A stretch of DNA of 44,408 bases from Chara braunii (Eukaryota; Streptophyta; Charophyceae; Charales; Characeae), in the NCBI GenBank assembly GCA_003427395.1, contig BFEA01000411.1, positions 84,676 through 129,083 on the forward strand, written 5' to 3'. Positions 20,198 through 30,971 of this stretch are shown piece by piece. Positions within the stretch are counted from its first letter, which is position 1, and each line of letters opens with the position of its first letter. The notes under the pieces are model-generated. The model did no database searches. It was not told the DNA's origin and worked only from the letters and a program-made list of their open reading frames with translations. The position numbers were made by a program, and so were the translations under genes.

Positions 20198-20958
20198 CAG
20201 GGTAACCGGCGTTCGGGACGGGCCAAACGCCCGAACCCGAACGCCCAAACGTACAGAACCTCTTGGGGATGCATTCGGCCGTTCGGGCCGAATGCCGACC
20301 CAAAAAAAAAATTAAAAAAAAAATAAAAAATAAAATAAAATAAAAAAACGATATGTTATGGAGAAAAATAAAATAAACAACATTTGCCTGAGCATTGCAT
20401 CCAAATTCCTTACCAATTTTGAAATAAAAATAAAATACAAAAAATAGAACTAATAATAAAAATAAGATAAAATAAAAACTATTAGTGAGTGAGCGAGCAC
20501 GTTTTCAACACCGCCATCTTTGGCGATTTTTCATTTTTCTTTGGCAGATCCAAATGCCCTGAAAATTTATAGATGTGTACTTCACATAATAAAAAATGGA
20601 TCAAAAAGGTTTCAAAAAATAACAAATATTTTTAGGTGCCGCAATAAAGTGAAAACAAAAAGCAAAAAGTAAACAAAAACAAAATAGTGAGTGAGCGAGC
20701 ACGTTTTGACACCACCATTTTTGGCGATTTTTAGTTTTTGTTTGGCTTAGCCAAATGACCTCAAAATTTATAGGCATGTACCTCACATCATAGAGAACTC
20801 ACAAAAAACAATTCAGAAAAAAAACTTATTTCTAGGTCCCGAAATATTTTTTGGCGGGGGCCAAACATCGTCGCATCCGGACCCCGTACGGGACCCCGAA
20901 CGCCCGTACGTATGGAGGTCGGCCTGGGGAGCTCCGTATATACGGGCTGGTGACCCTG
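20198..20958. mobile_element. hAT-like MITE
   Basis: The ends are CAGGGTAACCGGC and, inverted, CAGGGTCACCAGC. CAGGGT-type termini with 8-bp duplications are typical of hAT elements. The flanking 8-mers (TATATATA and TCTGTATA) agree at six of eight positions, a weak duplication in an AT-rich context. Strong hairpins lie just inside the left end (GGCGTTCGGG...CCCGAACGCC and a GCATTCGGCC inverted repeat). Inside are two ~200-bp direct repeats beginning AGTGAGTGAGCGAGCACG (about 20484 and 20687). There is no transposase. Confidence 0.5.
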
Positions 20959-23534
20959 TCTGTATATATGGGGTTGTAAGGTTTGAAATTCCCTATATCC
21001 CCATTTTTGTTTTTTTGATTTTGATGTTTTTATGAGGATCTGGGTCCTCGGCAGGCCTACGGGGCCCATGTTGCATAAGTGCCCGCCCTAAGTGAAGGCG
21101 GGCCTAACAAATCGCAGGAGGCCCTCGGCTGTCAATTTCATATTTGGGGTCCAGACAGTTGTGACGCGCCAGTTGGTTGAGGAAAACACAGGTCGAACAA
21201 CAATGATATTCCACAGCCTTCCGGGACTTTCTGAAAGTGCAGACCCTAGGCGAGAATGGCAGCCTCATACACAAACAGTTGGGAGGCCCAACTGAATGAG
21301 GCCCAGTAGCTGCATCAGAGGCGCAGCATCCGGGGGCCTACCGGAAGCTTTTGGGCTGAAACCTAGGCCAGCCAGGCTGCCGAACGAGGCAGGTTCTTTT
21401 CGTATAGGAAAGAGTTCGCTGCCTGGTCTGGCATTCAGACACTTGCCGGTTGGCGGCAACTCTGCTGGAGCTCATGCTCCCATGCTGGCTGCTAGCCCTG
21501 GAGCAAGGTGCAGCGCACGTGCGGTCGTGTGTGGAAGCAGGACGCTGCTGAGGGCAGCGCCATAGCCCAACCCCCATAGTTGGATGAGGGTTTGGATGTC
21601 CAGTGAGGCGCAGGGGTGGTCTTCGGGTTTACAGAGGGAAGATGTGGGTGTCAGACAAGGGAGAGAGAGAAGGATGATGATGATGATGATGATGTGAGGG
21701 CACATACCTGGTATTGGCGATGGTCTGCTACGGGCGACAAATTTTTTCAAGTACTTCGTTGGCTGCTGACGTCAACAGTTGCATGGTCAATTAGTGGGCT
21801 AGTGGTAACTGTGTAGTGAGTAGGCTGGGCGTGGAGCGCCAAGTAGGGAGAAGGACCTGGATACATATGTTGGTGGTGGCGAGAGCAAGCTCTCATTGAC
21901 ATTGGTTTTCAGTGTTACGATTCTCTATTGGTGTCACATTGGTGCAATGTTGCTTTCTGAACCGTGGGATACGATCTGGCTTTCAATTTGATTGTGCAAT
22001 CTGAATATTGTCATCTTGCTATTGCTCATTTTCCTTGCAATTTGGTATTGGAGCTGGTTCGAACTGCGCTTATTGGTTCTTCGCAATAGTTGTTAGGTGC
22101 TTCGCATGAGGTATGGGGCAGAAATAAGGCGCGCCAAAAAGCTATGTGGTGATATTAGGGGTGTATGCTGGATGATGAAAGCTCGCTGATGTGGCATTTA
22201 AGCCGAGGTGGAACTACATTCTGTTGTTGGTTGTGCCGAGGCAAAGACCGGTCATCATAAATGCACATCAGGTTGTCGGTGAGAAATCTGTGGTTGGGGG
22301 CAGCATTATGAGGTACGTTGCTTCCTTTCTTATCCACCCTCTCCATTGCTTCTTGCCGTGAGGAAGTGAGTCTTGCCTTGAGAGTCCTCTCATTGTGAGG
22401 TGTCGAGAGCGCTCAACCTTGAGAGTCAACATTCTTCTTGGGCAGCAGGCTGGTGGGAGACGGGCGATGCCTCTGAAGGGTCCTGGACGAAGCACTCAAG
22501 TCACGGTCACCATGCCAACCCGCTGGGACTAGTACACGCATGCTTTGCAACAAGTCCTTGGTTCTATTGCTGCGCTATAGAGGTCATGCAGGGCATGCCA
22601 ACCCTTTGAACAGACACGTACCAGACCGTCTTTAAATATTTCTGGCGGGGACTCGGTGTCGACTCTGGATGTGATCATCGTCCTAATTGTGACGTTAAAG
22701 AATTCTTGAGGACCATGGGGGTTGTCCTTAAACTGCCTCTTGATCAGCTAGATCAAACCGGGTGTAAGGCTCGTTGCATGAGATGATAAATAAGCTGCAA
22801 CGGCTGGCAGGTTCGACATTGACTTTGGGTACAAGGGTGGGCCGGATTGCACACCTTCAGACACGCTGCTCAACTAGATGCCTAGAACAACAGAAAAATT
22901 GGGGCAATTTTTGGGACAGGATTATCACATGTGGGCCCCATTTATAAATCGTTGGACCTGTGTTAATAAACTGTTTGGCGGGGGGGGTGTCATATGGTCC
23001 ACCAGAAGTGAAGGAATTCAATGCTGATCACAAATGTAGTAAACAGAATATAGTGTGTCTAATTGTTGGTTCATTTGTTGAGAACTAGTTGAAAAGTTGT
23101 TGGAAATTTGTTAACCAATTGTTGAACATTGCACTTTTTGTTGGGGAAAAAAAACTCGTGTCGTACATTTGTGTGGTTTCTTCCCATAGTAGTGTTTGTG
23201 ACTAATGAGAGTGTGACAAAACACCGTATATCATTATGGCAATACGGGGATCCGGTTGCCACATTGTCATTATGGCAGGTCAAGGCATGTAGGGTTTCAT
23301 CACACCTGTACAGAATAATAATAAAAACCCAATATTTTCCTAACAGATCGTGAGCTTGCCATCAAAGGGGAGGCTACTGCGCAGCACAAGAATTACAGAA
23401 CCTTGGCAGCCACGTGACCACCTTTTTTTCCTACTTCACGATACATTATACTCTTTCACATTTGTCAATTTTCGAATCTTCTACTACTCCTGACATGCAA
23501 TACACACTGGATGTGAAAATGAACGTTTTGCTGA

Positions 23535-23546
<12 letters not shown>
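20959..23546. other. No gene recognised; possible LTR-retrotransposon primer-binding site
   Basis: Only short ORFs without family resemblance. Notable sites: an inverted repeat GCCCGCCctaagtgaaGGCGGGC near 21081-21103, a GAT-type trinucleotide run near 21672-21694, and TTGCAATTTGGTATTGGAGC near 22036-22055. The last looks like an LTR end (..CA) followed by a primer-binding site complementary to the 3' end of initiator Met tRNA. I found no Gag or Pol downstream, so any such element is a remnant. Confidence 0.35.
22043..22066 (+). promoter_or_regulatory. Candidate tRNA primer-binding site
   Basis: TGGTATTGGAGCTGGTTCG resembles the common plant primer-binding site TGGTATCAGAGCCAGG and implies a primer tRNA ending in ATACCA. 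It is preceded by TTGCA plus three bases, as expected at an LTR edge. It could be chance. Confidence 0.35.

Positions 23547-23590
<44 letters not shown>
23547..23590. repeat. (GA)n microsatellite
   Basis: An uninterrupted GA run ends a few bases before the adapter at 23597. Confidence 0.9.
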
Positions 23591-23593
<3 letters not shown>

Positions 23594-23596
23594 AGA

Positions 23597-23634
23597 CTGT
23601 CTCTTATACACATCTAGATGTGTATAAGAGACAG
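23597..23634. other. Nextera mate-pair junction adapter (contaminant)
   Basis: CTGTCTCTTATACACATCT followed directly by its reverse complement: the 38-nt junction of two transposase mosaic ends made when mate-pair molecules are circularised. It is a laboratory sequence. Sequence on its two sides need not be adjacent in the genome. Confidence 0.97.
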
Positions 23635-25118
23635 TATATACACTCCGTGATTGAAGGAGGGCTCCACCCAATAAGATAATTGCACAACAGCAAGTAAAAT
23701 ACTGAAAATCTTCTATCCGGTGGGCCTATGGCCGACCCCACCCTCTTTTGGGGTTGGCCACCCCCTCAACCGATTGAAAAGATTCTGGCGGGAAGCTTTC
23801 TTTGCACGGGCATGCCCAGTGTTAAGGAGAGGAGGAGGGGAACAAAGATCTCCTTACTTTTTCGGGTAATAAAATAAATGTAAAATACTGACCGTGGGAT
23901 CACTCAAGAGTACTGCACGGCAGGATTTGGGTCACTCAACTGTCCCACAAACTCGTTTTTATCCTATCCCGTTGGGACCATGCTCCAGGGGAGCGGCCTC
24001 AAGTGCCACCAACTGCCACAGGGGCACGCTGGAAAGTTGCACCCCTCACTGACACAAGGGCTATTTCGCACCCAAAAAAAAAATAAAAAAAAATAAAAAA
24101 AAATGGAAAACTTCAGAGGTCCCAGGGGCACGGCAGGGCAAGTCGGCCGTTTGAGGGGCATACAGCAAATAAATAGAAGTCGGAGGGGCATTTCAAAAAA
24201 ATTCCCTTACAAAAATGGTTTTTCCCAGCTTTTCCAGATTTTAAAACCTAATTTTCTAAGAATTAAAGAAAGCAAAATCCTTCTCCGGGTTTTCCTGTCA
24301 GCCAATGGGCTGGAAGCCAGTGAATTCGTGGCTTCTTTTTGAGGATGGGTTCTTCGGTCAGCCAATGGGCTGCTTCCTCTGATTTTCATTTTTCTAGTTT
24401 TGTTGATTCTGTGGAGGCCGAGAGCAACACGGAAACATTGCAAAATCACCCCCCACTTTTTTTTCTTTTTTTTTTTTTAAACAAGCCTAATTTCAATTAA
24501 AGCCTGGAAACGGGCCCAGCCAGCGTCTCTCACATGAATGTTGCAGCCATACAAGGCTGAGAAAGGCACTTCCAGCCAATCCCAACCCCGACCACAGTCG
24601 TCCGGCTACCGAGACCCCGGCCCCCCCCAGTACTAAAAAAGGAGGAAAACCAACATGTTCAGGCCTCAAGGCACAAAAGAAAACTACCATCCTGTAAAGA
24701 CTAAAGGTCAGATCCCACTACCCTGGATTATTCATTTTTGACCCTCGATTACGAAGATCAACGGTCAGAAATGAGAAATAGGGGCTAGTGGGATCTGGCC
24801 CAAACAATATCCTATCTGGGTTTCCAACCCTATGAAAAGTAACCATATCCTATCTGATTATCCTTTTTTTTTTTTTTTTTTCCAATCCTATCTGATTATC
24901 CTAACTGAGTGTCAAAAGATCCCCAGACACTTATCTACAGCAGTCAATTATCCTTATACGGCATTATGCAGTCTATCTCACCCCATGTACTCGTAGTATC
25001 TCGTACATATGTACAAATTGTTACAGAGGGTGGCAAATTCACAGATTCACAAGTACACAATCTCGCAATTTTGCAAGTTCACAAAAAGTTATTAGAAAAA
25101 AACAAAGTAGGAAACGCT

Positions 25119-25163
<45 letters not shown>

Positions 25164-25169
25164 GAACAA
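23635..25169. other. Artefactual second copy of 16556-18090
   Basis: This 1,535-bp direct copy of 16556-18090 begins right after the adapter and stops at the N at 25170. Its constant offset and complete identity, including poly-T lengths, show one molecule assembled twice. Confidence 0.9.
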
Positions 25170-25170
25170 N
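25170..25170. other. Single-N gap
   Basis: An unresolved base between the end of the artefactual copy and an A run. It marks a scaffold join, so the order across it is not guaranteed. Confidence 0.9.
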
Positions 25171-25245
25171 AAAAAAAAAAAAAAAAGGGAAGAATGTGGC
25201 ATATGCGGTTTGCTTTTGGTGGAAAAGGATCGAATTTATGAAGTG

Positions 25246-25910
25246 GCACGCAGTAGCCAACGTTTCCTTTTTCCTCTTCTGGCTTGGAGCAGTTCATTCT
25301 CCGCATGGACGCGTGCGGGAGACTCAACAATATGGTTCGCTGCCCTGCTACAAGTAGGGTTCACTACTGCGTGACACAATTTCTCCAACATGTCAGTCCG
25401 AGAGAGAGAGTTGCACGCAGTAGCCAACCTTTCTTTTTTTCCTCTTGTGGCTTGCGGTAATTCATTCTACGGATAGACGCATGCGGGAACCTCAATCATA
25501 TGCTGAGATGCCCTGCTACAAGCAGGGTTGACTAGTGCGTGACACAATTTCTCCAACATGTCAGTCCGAGAGAGAGAGTGGTACGAAGTAGCCAACCTTT
25601 CTTTTTCCCTCTTCTGGCTTGCGGTAATTCATTCTGCGGATGGACGTATGCGGGACCCAAAATCATATGTTGAGTTGCCCTGGTACAAGCAGGGTTCACT
25701 AGTGCGTAACCGCCCTTTCTTTTTCCTCTTCTGGGTTGCGGTACTTCATTCTGCGGATGGATACGCGGGAGCCAAAATCATATGTTGAGTTGCCCTGCTA
25801 CAAGCAGGGTTCGCTAGTGCGTGACACAATTTCTGCAACATATTAGTCTGAGAGAGAGAGTGACACGCAGTAGTCAAACTTGTACCGACGAGAGAGAGAA
25901 ACATTTGCAG
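25246..25910. repeat. Tandem satellite, ~168-bp unit, about four copies
   Basis: Units begin at GCACGCAGTAGCCAACCTTT-type sequence near 25246, 25413 and 25581. A shortened unit starts near 25712, and a start of another lies at about 25862. Each includes TTCATTCTGCGGATGGA, a CCCTGCtacaaGCAGGG hairpin, GTGCGTGACACAATTTCT and a short GA run at the unit end. There is no coding. A monomer of about 168 bp is in the size range of many centromeric satellites, but four copies do not prove that role. Confidence 0.8.
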
Positions 25911-26221
25911 GTTGTGAGTGATATTTGTCAACCAGATCTTTTGAAATTCATGTTTTTTGTGTGCGTAATTCTATTTACAATCACTGCGGCAAGTCCCGGG
26001 TAGCAACGATCCTTGTCTTTTCTTTGCCGTACTATTTTCTTGTGCAAGCTGTGAGGTCTTTATACATCATGGTGTTTACACATTACATAGTCGCTCACTC
26101 TTGAATAAGACAATGATTTGTACACAACGGATTGTACAATATTGTATCATAACTAATACAGTATATGTTGTACAGTCATTGTTCGAGTATCGTACTTCAC
26201 AGTCATTATCTCCGTTTGTAT

Positions 26222-26266
26222 CTCTCGCTCTCTCTCTCTTTCTCTCTCTCTCTCTCACTTTTTTTT

Positions 26267-26332
<66 letters not shown>
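26222..26332. repeat. (CT)n microsatellite abutting PLE2
   Basis: A long CT run with a short interruption (CACTTTTTTTTTTTT) ends where PLE2 begins. A second CT run follows the other end of PLE2 at 30924-30954. From 25911 to 26221 I see nothing else. Confidence 0.9.
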
Positions 26333-26337
<5 letters not shown>

Positions 26338-27092
26338 TCTGGCGAAATTTGCTAGAGTAACCGGCGGTCCCTGAAAAAACCTCCTCTCCCGGGCGTACCC
26401 CGGTTGTGAAAAGTTTATGTGACTAGGAAGGGACTCGGCTAGTCCTCGTAGCAGGATTTTTGGTCCGTCATGCAATGGATTATGCTTTTTGAAAAACTTT
26501 TTTTGGGAAAACTTTTTTGGGAAAACATTTTTGAATTCCGTTTCTGTAATTTTTCAAAGACCGGCGGAGATTCAGACTTGAAAATCGTTGTTTTTCGTAC
26601 AATGTACTGTATCCGGTTTTCCCGTTTTTTGTTGTGATAAAAAAAGCGAATACCCGTCCGTTGGAACTCCGATATCGCTTCTGAGTATACGCAGTCAGGA
26701 CTTTGTGATTTTGCTTTGTTGTATTTTTTATATTGTGTCGGTATTTCCTCATATACTAGGTTCGCGCGGAAGGTACTTCTTTACTAAGTTTGTCCCAAAT
26801 GGTTTAGATTCAGTTTTAACTCGTTTACTAGATCGGCGTAGGGAGGAGCAAAGTTAGACTGAGCTCCGTTGTTTAGTTGAACAGAACCAGTAGTACCATA
26901 GATAGATCTGACCACCCGTCAGAAGGCATAGCAGAAGCATGGTTAACTATCTTTGGGTTCGAAATTTTTGGAGGGAAAAAGTGCTTACTTAGTCTCGGGG
27001 GAATCACGTAACAAGTAGGAAGTCGGGAGAGATGTTGGCTAGGTCCTGGACGTTTTGAGAGGTAAGAGAAGAGCGAGTAAGAGTAACGAAAG

Positions 27093-27103
27093 GCAGTATA
27101 TAA
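27093..27103 (+). promoter_or_regulatory. TATA-box-like site upstream of the PLE2 hammerhead
   Basis: AGTATATAAAG lies about 70 bp before the hammerhead motif in the 5' pseudo-LTR, a sensible place for an element promoter whose transcripts would include the ribozyme. Confidence 0.4.
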
Positions 27104-27165
27104 AGACGAAGGGAACGGATCTCACCACATTTGGTCGTCGAGGGTTCGGTGGTGTAAGCAATTAA

Positions 27166-27215
27166 GCCCCCTGATGAGTTCGCCTCCACACGCAGGGGAC
27201 GAAACGCGTCGGGGC
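27166..27215 (+). ncRNA. Type I hammerhead ribozyme motif, PLE2
   Basis: GCCCC (stem I), CUGAUGAG, a stem II of seven pairs with one bulged G (GUUCgCCU/AGGGGAC), GAAAC, GC, GUC, then GGGGC (stem I). Core and GUC cleavage triplet are complete; cleavage is predicted after 27210. Stem III is again minimal and palindromic (ACGCGU, against ACUAGU in PLE1). The stems differ from PLE1 while the core is conserved, which supports selection for the fold. Confidence 0.85.
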
Positions 27216-28049
27216 GACGCGTGAACGTGAGCAGATTTTTTCATCTTTAGTTTGGGATGCTCGATACCGTAATGTGATCGCGACGAGTGTTTTTGGAGTT
27301 GGCTATGGTGCATCAACCGTTTTGGTGTGTCTATCTCTTTCATATCTAGCTCTCCTTCCATGTGTTTTCCCTCTTTGATCTCTCTTAGCGTGGTAACCGG
27401 AGTGTCGTGACATTAGCGTGGTGGTTACGTATGCTGTCCCTTGTGCTTCTGGGACATCGTGAGCGAGCTTTCAGATAGGTGATTCTCACCTCACGAAGGC
27501 TCGAGTAGATTATCTTACTGTGTTGTGATCCTTGACTTACGTCTGTGACGAAGAGGGTAAGACAAGGCGCAGTTTGTTTGGTTCTAAGAGGGTTTTGGCG
27601 GGAATCTGTGACGCAAGCGTGATCGTCTTCGCGAAGTCAGATATGCGTTTTTGGAAGGCACCATGGTTGAAGTGGTTTGAGACCACGGGTATTCTAGTGG
27701 CAACTCTGATCTGCGGATGCGCACTAATCCAAGTGACGAGTGGCTGTACGGACGGACGCTGCTGGTGTCTCGAAGCTCGGATCTTCGTATCTCTCAAAAC
27801 GTGAGTAGTTGGGGATGTCGGGTAGGAACTTCCGGGATATCGAACTAGATAGGCAATGGCTAGCACTTCATAAGTTAATACAGTATAGATTAACGCCTTT
27901 GGTTTTCGTTGCACTTGAGTTTCCTTATTCAACTACTAAGGAAGAGGTATATTTGGAGTTTGAATATATTTTGGGAAGGGTATATAGTATAGGGTGTATT
28001 GTGAGAGATAGAGGGAGAAGGAGGAGGAGGGAGGAGCTGAGCAGGTCAG

Positions 28050-28884
28050 ATGGCTAATCAATTACCTTTTAATGGAGCGCCACAGCAGGGCTATGGCGCG
28101 GAGGTCCAACCAGGGGGAGTATCGTGCTATTTATGCGGGAAGGTTGGGCATTTCGCACGGAACTGCTGGAGTGCTGAGAATGGAAGACCGTAGCATGCCC
28201 CGATCCAGGCTCCGGCGCAGAACGATGAAGAAACGAACGAGATGAAGGAGTATTTTAGAAAAAAGATATGCAAACAGAAGTTGGAAGAGGAAAGGAGGGA
28301 AAAGGAACTGGAGGACAGAAGGAAGCGGGAAGAAGAGGCGAGGAAAGAGGCTGATAGGCTGAGAGAGGCGAACGAGAGGGAGGCTCGTTTGGAGGCAAGA
28401 TTAATCAGACTTCTATCGCAGCACACCAGGACGACTGCCAGTTATCCAATGCCAATCAAGAAGAAATCTCCGACGACAAAAGTTAGGGTGTTGAAAGAAG
28501 TCACGAGAAGTTAAGCAAGAAGCGGGGAGGCTGATCGAAGCAATTGAGAAGAGGAAGGGCAAGAAGGGGAAGGAGAACCATGAAATGAGGGTATCAAGGG
28601 CACCGAAAATTGAGACTAGGCCAGCACCAATAGTAGTCAAGGAACTAGCGGGCGAACTACGTACGCCTCCGAGTAACCGAGGAGCGAGCGAAATCTTGGA
28701 CTGTGCTTTGGATTTGCATCGGAAGTTTTCAGCTAAGAAGGTGCCTAAGTTGAGAGATCTATGCAACTCGGAAGGCATCGAATGGACAAAGAGAGAGACA
28801 ACTATTGGGGAACTGGTGAAGTGTCGGATGAAGTTGGCATACGAAAGTGAGGCAGCTCGCCTCTCGCCGTTAGCTGAAAGGTGA
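28050..28884 (+). pseudogene. PLE2 ORF1: CCHC zinc knuckle, coiled coil, SAP-like
   Basis: It starts at ATG 28050 (MANQLPFNGAPQQGYGAEVQ). The knuckle CYLCGKVGHFARNC (CX2CX4HX4C) is at residues 26-39. A TAG at 28191 follows the last Cys by eight residues; the same frame then continues (NDEETNEMKEYFRKKICKQK) into a charged coiled coil rich in Glu, Arg and Lys (about 28240-28420) and stops at 28514. A frame change near there leads into a second open frame with VKQEAGRLIEAIEKRKGKKG. It ends in KFSAKKVPKLRDLCNSEGIE and KRETTIGELVKCRMKL, a SAP-like helix pair matching PLE1. The stop at 28882 lies 10 bp before the ORF2 ATG. A Gag-like RNA-binding or packaging role is inferred. It lacks the long Gly/Asn-rich head of PLE1 ORF1. 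Confidence 0.7.
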
Positions 28885-28894
28885 GTGAGGAGGT

Positions 28895-30860
28895 ATGGAG
28901 TATGTGAGGACACTCAAGAATCTTTTGTTAGTGAGGGGGGAACGGTCTAATGTACATCACCAGCCTCTGAATTTTGAGATTGAGGATGTTATCTCGAGGA
29001 CCTTTCTGTTGGCAGTTATTAACGGGCAGTTTCCATGGGCAAAAAAATGGGTTGGCTGGGTCGAAGCCGAGGGAGGGGACGTGACGGTCATGAGCTCAGG
29101 GGTATATGTACTAGTGAGTCCATGGTGCCGGCATACATATGTTGGATGCACGACACGGAGGATAGGAATGAGGTGGTTGGAACATATCAAATGTGCCACG
29201 GAAGGGAATCTAGGGAACGCACCAAAATTGCACGCCTGGCTAAGATCATTCGGCTGGGAGAAGTAACTAGTTATGCTAGTAGCGGTGAAAGCTGCAGATC
29301 CTGTAAGTCTGGAAAAGATTCTCATTTGCAAGTATTGTCCTGCTCTGAACACACATGGGAGGAGGGAAGCGGGTGCAAGAAAAAGAAGGAGAGGTAAGAG
29401 GGAGAGGGGAAAGAGAGGGAGTTACAAGCACCAGGGAAAGATGGTTATATTTAATAAGGGGGTCTCGATTATTGATGCATTAAGAACTTTGAGCTCGGGC
29501 GAGAATCTGGTATCTAGTGGCGGGAAAGTGTGGGGGGATAGGTGGAAGATTGTGAGATCGAAAGTCGGAGAGAGTGTCATCACGGTAGGAGGGACTAATA
29601 GAAGAATCAGAGATGCGAAGCACGATCTGGAGGAGGGAGGGATCTTTCGAGTGGTACGAATCCGGGTGTTGTCTTGTAGCATCGAACATAGACGGTACGT
29701 CCTACATCTTTTGCGTTTTCCTGGGAGGATCAAGGAGATATATAAGAAGAAACCCGCAGAGCTATTAGCGTTGTATAGGACAACTGGTCTGTTCGGGCAA
29801 TTAAAAACCCGGAACACACTGAAGAATATTCTAGCGAAAGTCATACGTACGCGTTACAAGATTGAGATAAGGAGGAAACCGTATATCAAATTACCTTTCT
29901 CTCTGAATGTGTGCAGTAGAGGTGTACGTGATCTAGCTTCAGCGATCGTACGTAGATGCATCGGGGACACACATTTGGCATCCTTCGTTGCACAGAGGGT
30001 ACAGGTTGTGTTCAAGAAGAGGGTCTCAGTTTCCGCGCTTCTGCACAACCAATGGATTTGCGCTGGAGCAAGTTTTTGTTGTTGCACATGCACGGAGTAC
30101 GACTTACCTCGTTCTGGCGGCCATGTGAAGGCAAGGATGGATGACATACCTTGTTGCCCGTCTTTCTTGAAGAATTCCAGGAACGTCACCGATGATCACG
30201 AGCTATCAATCGGGCATTTGGAGCAGTGTGTCTTGACATCCCTGAAGTCATGGATTCGAGGTAGTGTGGATCATTTGGAGCAAGAAGATCTACTCCGCTG
30301 TTCCGCTGTCTGGTGAAGAGGGGGATGAAGAATGCTCAGGCTTTGACTTGTCGAGAAACATCTGCGTGGATTGACACCTTCGAGAGATTGGTGAGGGTTC
30401 TGATTGATCGCAATCCAAGGGCAACGCTGGTAATATGCCCAGTTTTGTATATGCACGCATGCAGAATGACGTTCAATTGGAACTAGAGTTTCCTGCCGAT
30501 CCAGGAGTCGGAATCACAGATCCTGGCGAAGATGAAGATTGACTATGTACGAAACAGTCTCGAAACAGCGACGATGTGGGGGACAGGAGGGAAAATTGGG
30601 CAAGCATACGTCTTGCCTAAAGACAAGGATCTAGAGAGATGGAGACCAATCTCTCCAGCAGTTCATGATCCTGCTAGACTGGCTGGTGCAAGGGTGGGTC
30701 GCGCAATCAGATACATGATACTTGGGCTCAGAGATGAATGTCATTTTGATCTCAGATCTACGGATCTTCTCCGTGGGAGATTCGGGCAGATACAGGGTGA
30801 TCTGAAGGGGAAGGGAGGGGATGTGTTAGCAAGAAGCTATGATATTAAGGATATGTTTGC
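28895..30860 (+). pseudogene. PLE2 ORF2: GIY-YIG endonuclease, CxC linker, truncated RT
   Basis: It starts at ATG 28895 (MEYVRTLKNLLLVRGE). The nuclease core is SGVYVLVSPWCRHTYVGCTT (VYV and YVG strands), RRIGMRWLEHI (Arg and His) and SLEKILICKYCPALNTHGRR (Glu, Asn). An in-frame TAA at 29264 interrupts it. A Lys/Arg-rich stretch and a helical linker follow, then the CxC segment FCCCTCTEYDLPRSGGHV (about 30075-30125). The frame closes at 30316, but RT sequence continues in other frames: RVLIDRNPRATLVICPVLY, then GGKIGQAYVLPKDKDLERWR and RSYDIKDMF, which is motif A with its Asp. Motifs B and C are deleted. It is alignable with PLE1 ORF2 throughout and not functional. Confidence 0.8.
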
Positions 30861-30921
30861 CCCGTTTTGGTGTGTCTATCTCTTTCATATCTGGCTCTCC
30901 TTCCATGTGCTTTCTCTCTTT

Positions 30922-30923
<2 letters not shown>

Positions 30924-30970
<47 letters not shown>
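30924..30970. repeat. (CT)n(CG)n microsatellite after PLE2
   Basis: A CT run passes directly into a CG run. It follows the 3' terminal 69-bp block of PLE2, as (CT)n precedes its 5' end. Confidence 0.9.
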
Positions 30971-30971
30971 C

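Larger units (their letters stand above)
26333..27385 (+). repeat. PLE2 5' pseudo-LTR
   Basis: The left boundary is set by the end of the (CT)n run, the right boundary by the 69-bp match to the element's 3' end at 30862-30930. It holds a TATA box (TATATAAAG near 27095) and a hammerhead motif about 180 bp from its end, close to the spacing in PLE1. No protein gene is seen here. Confidence 0.65.
26333..30930 (+). mobile_element. PLE2: second permuted Penelope-like element, internally deleted
   Basis: Order on the plus strand: pseudo-LTR with TATA box and hammerhead (to about 27385), leader, ORF1 (CCHC, coiled coil, SAP-like), ORF2 (GIY-YIG, CxC linker, start of RT). The RT stops just after catalytic motif A at 30860. 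There the sequence jumps into a 69-bp block (30862-30930) that nearly matches 27317-27385, the end of the 5' pseudo-LTR. The simplest reading is one internal deletion from RT motif A to the last 69 bp of the 3' UTR, followed by the target (CT)n. Each PLE1 domain has an alignable counterpart, but the proteins are quite diverged, so PLE2 is a separate family of the same type. Confidence 0.8.

Noticed and set aside
16556-25169. A genuine segmental duplication
   Set aside because: The adapter at 23597-23634 and the N at 25170 bound the second copy exactly; it is an assembly artefact.
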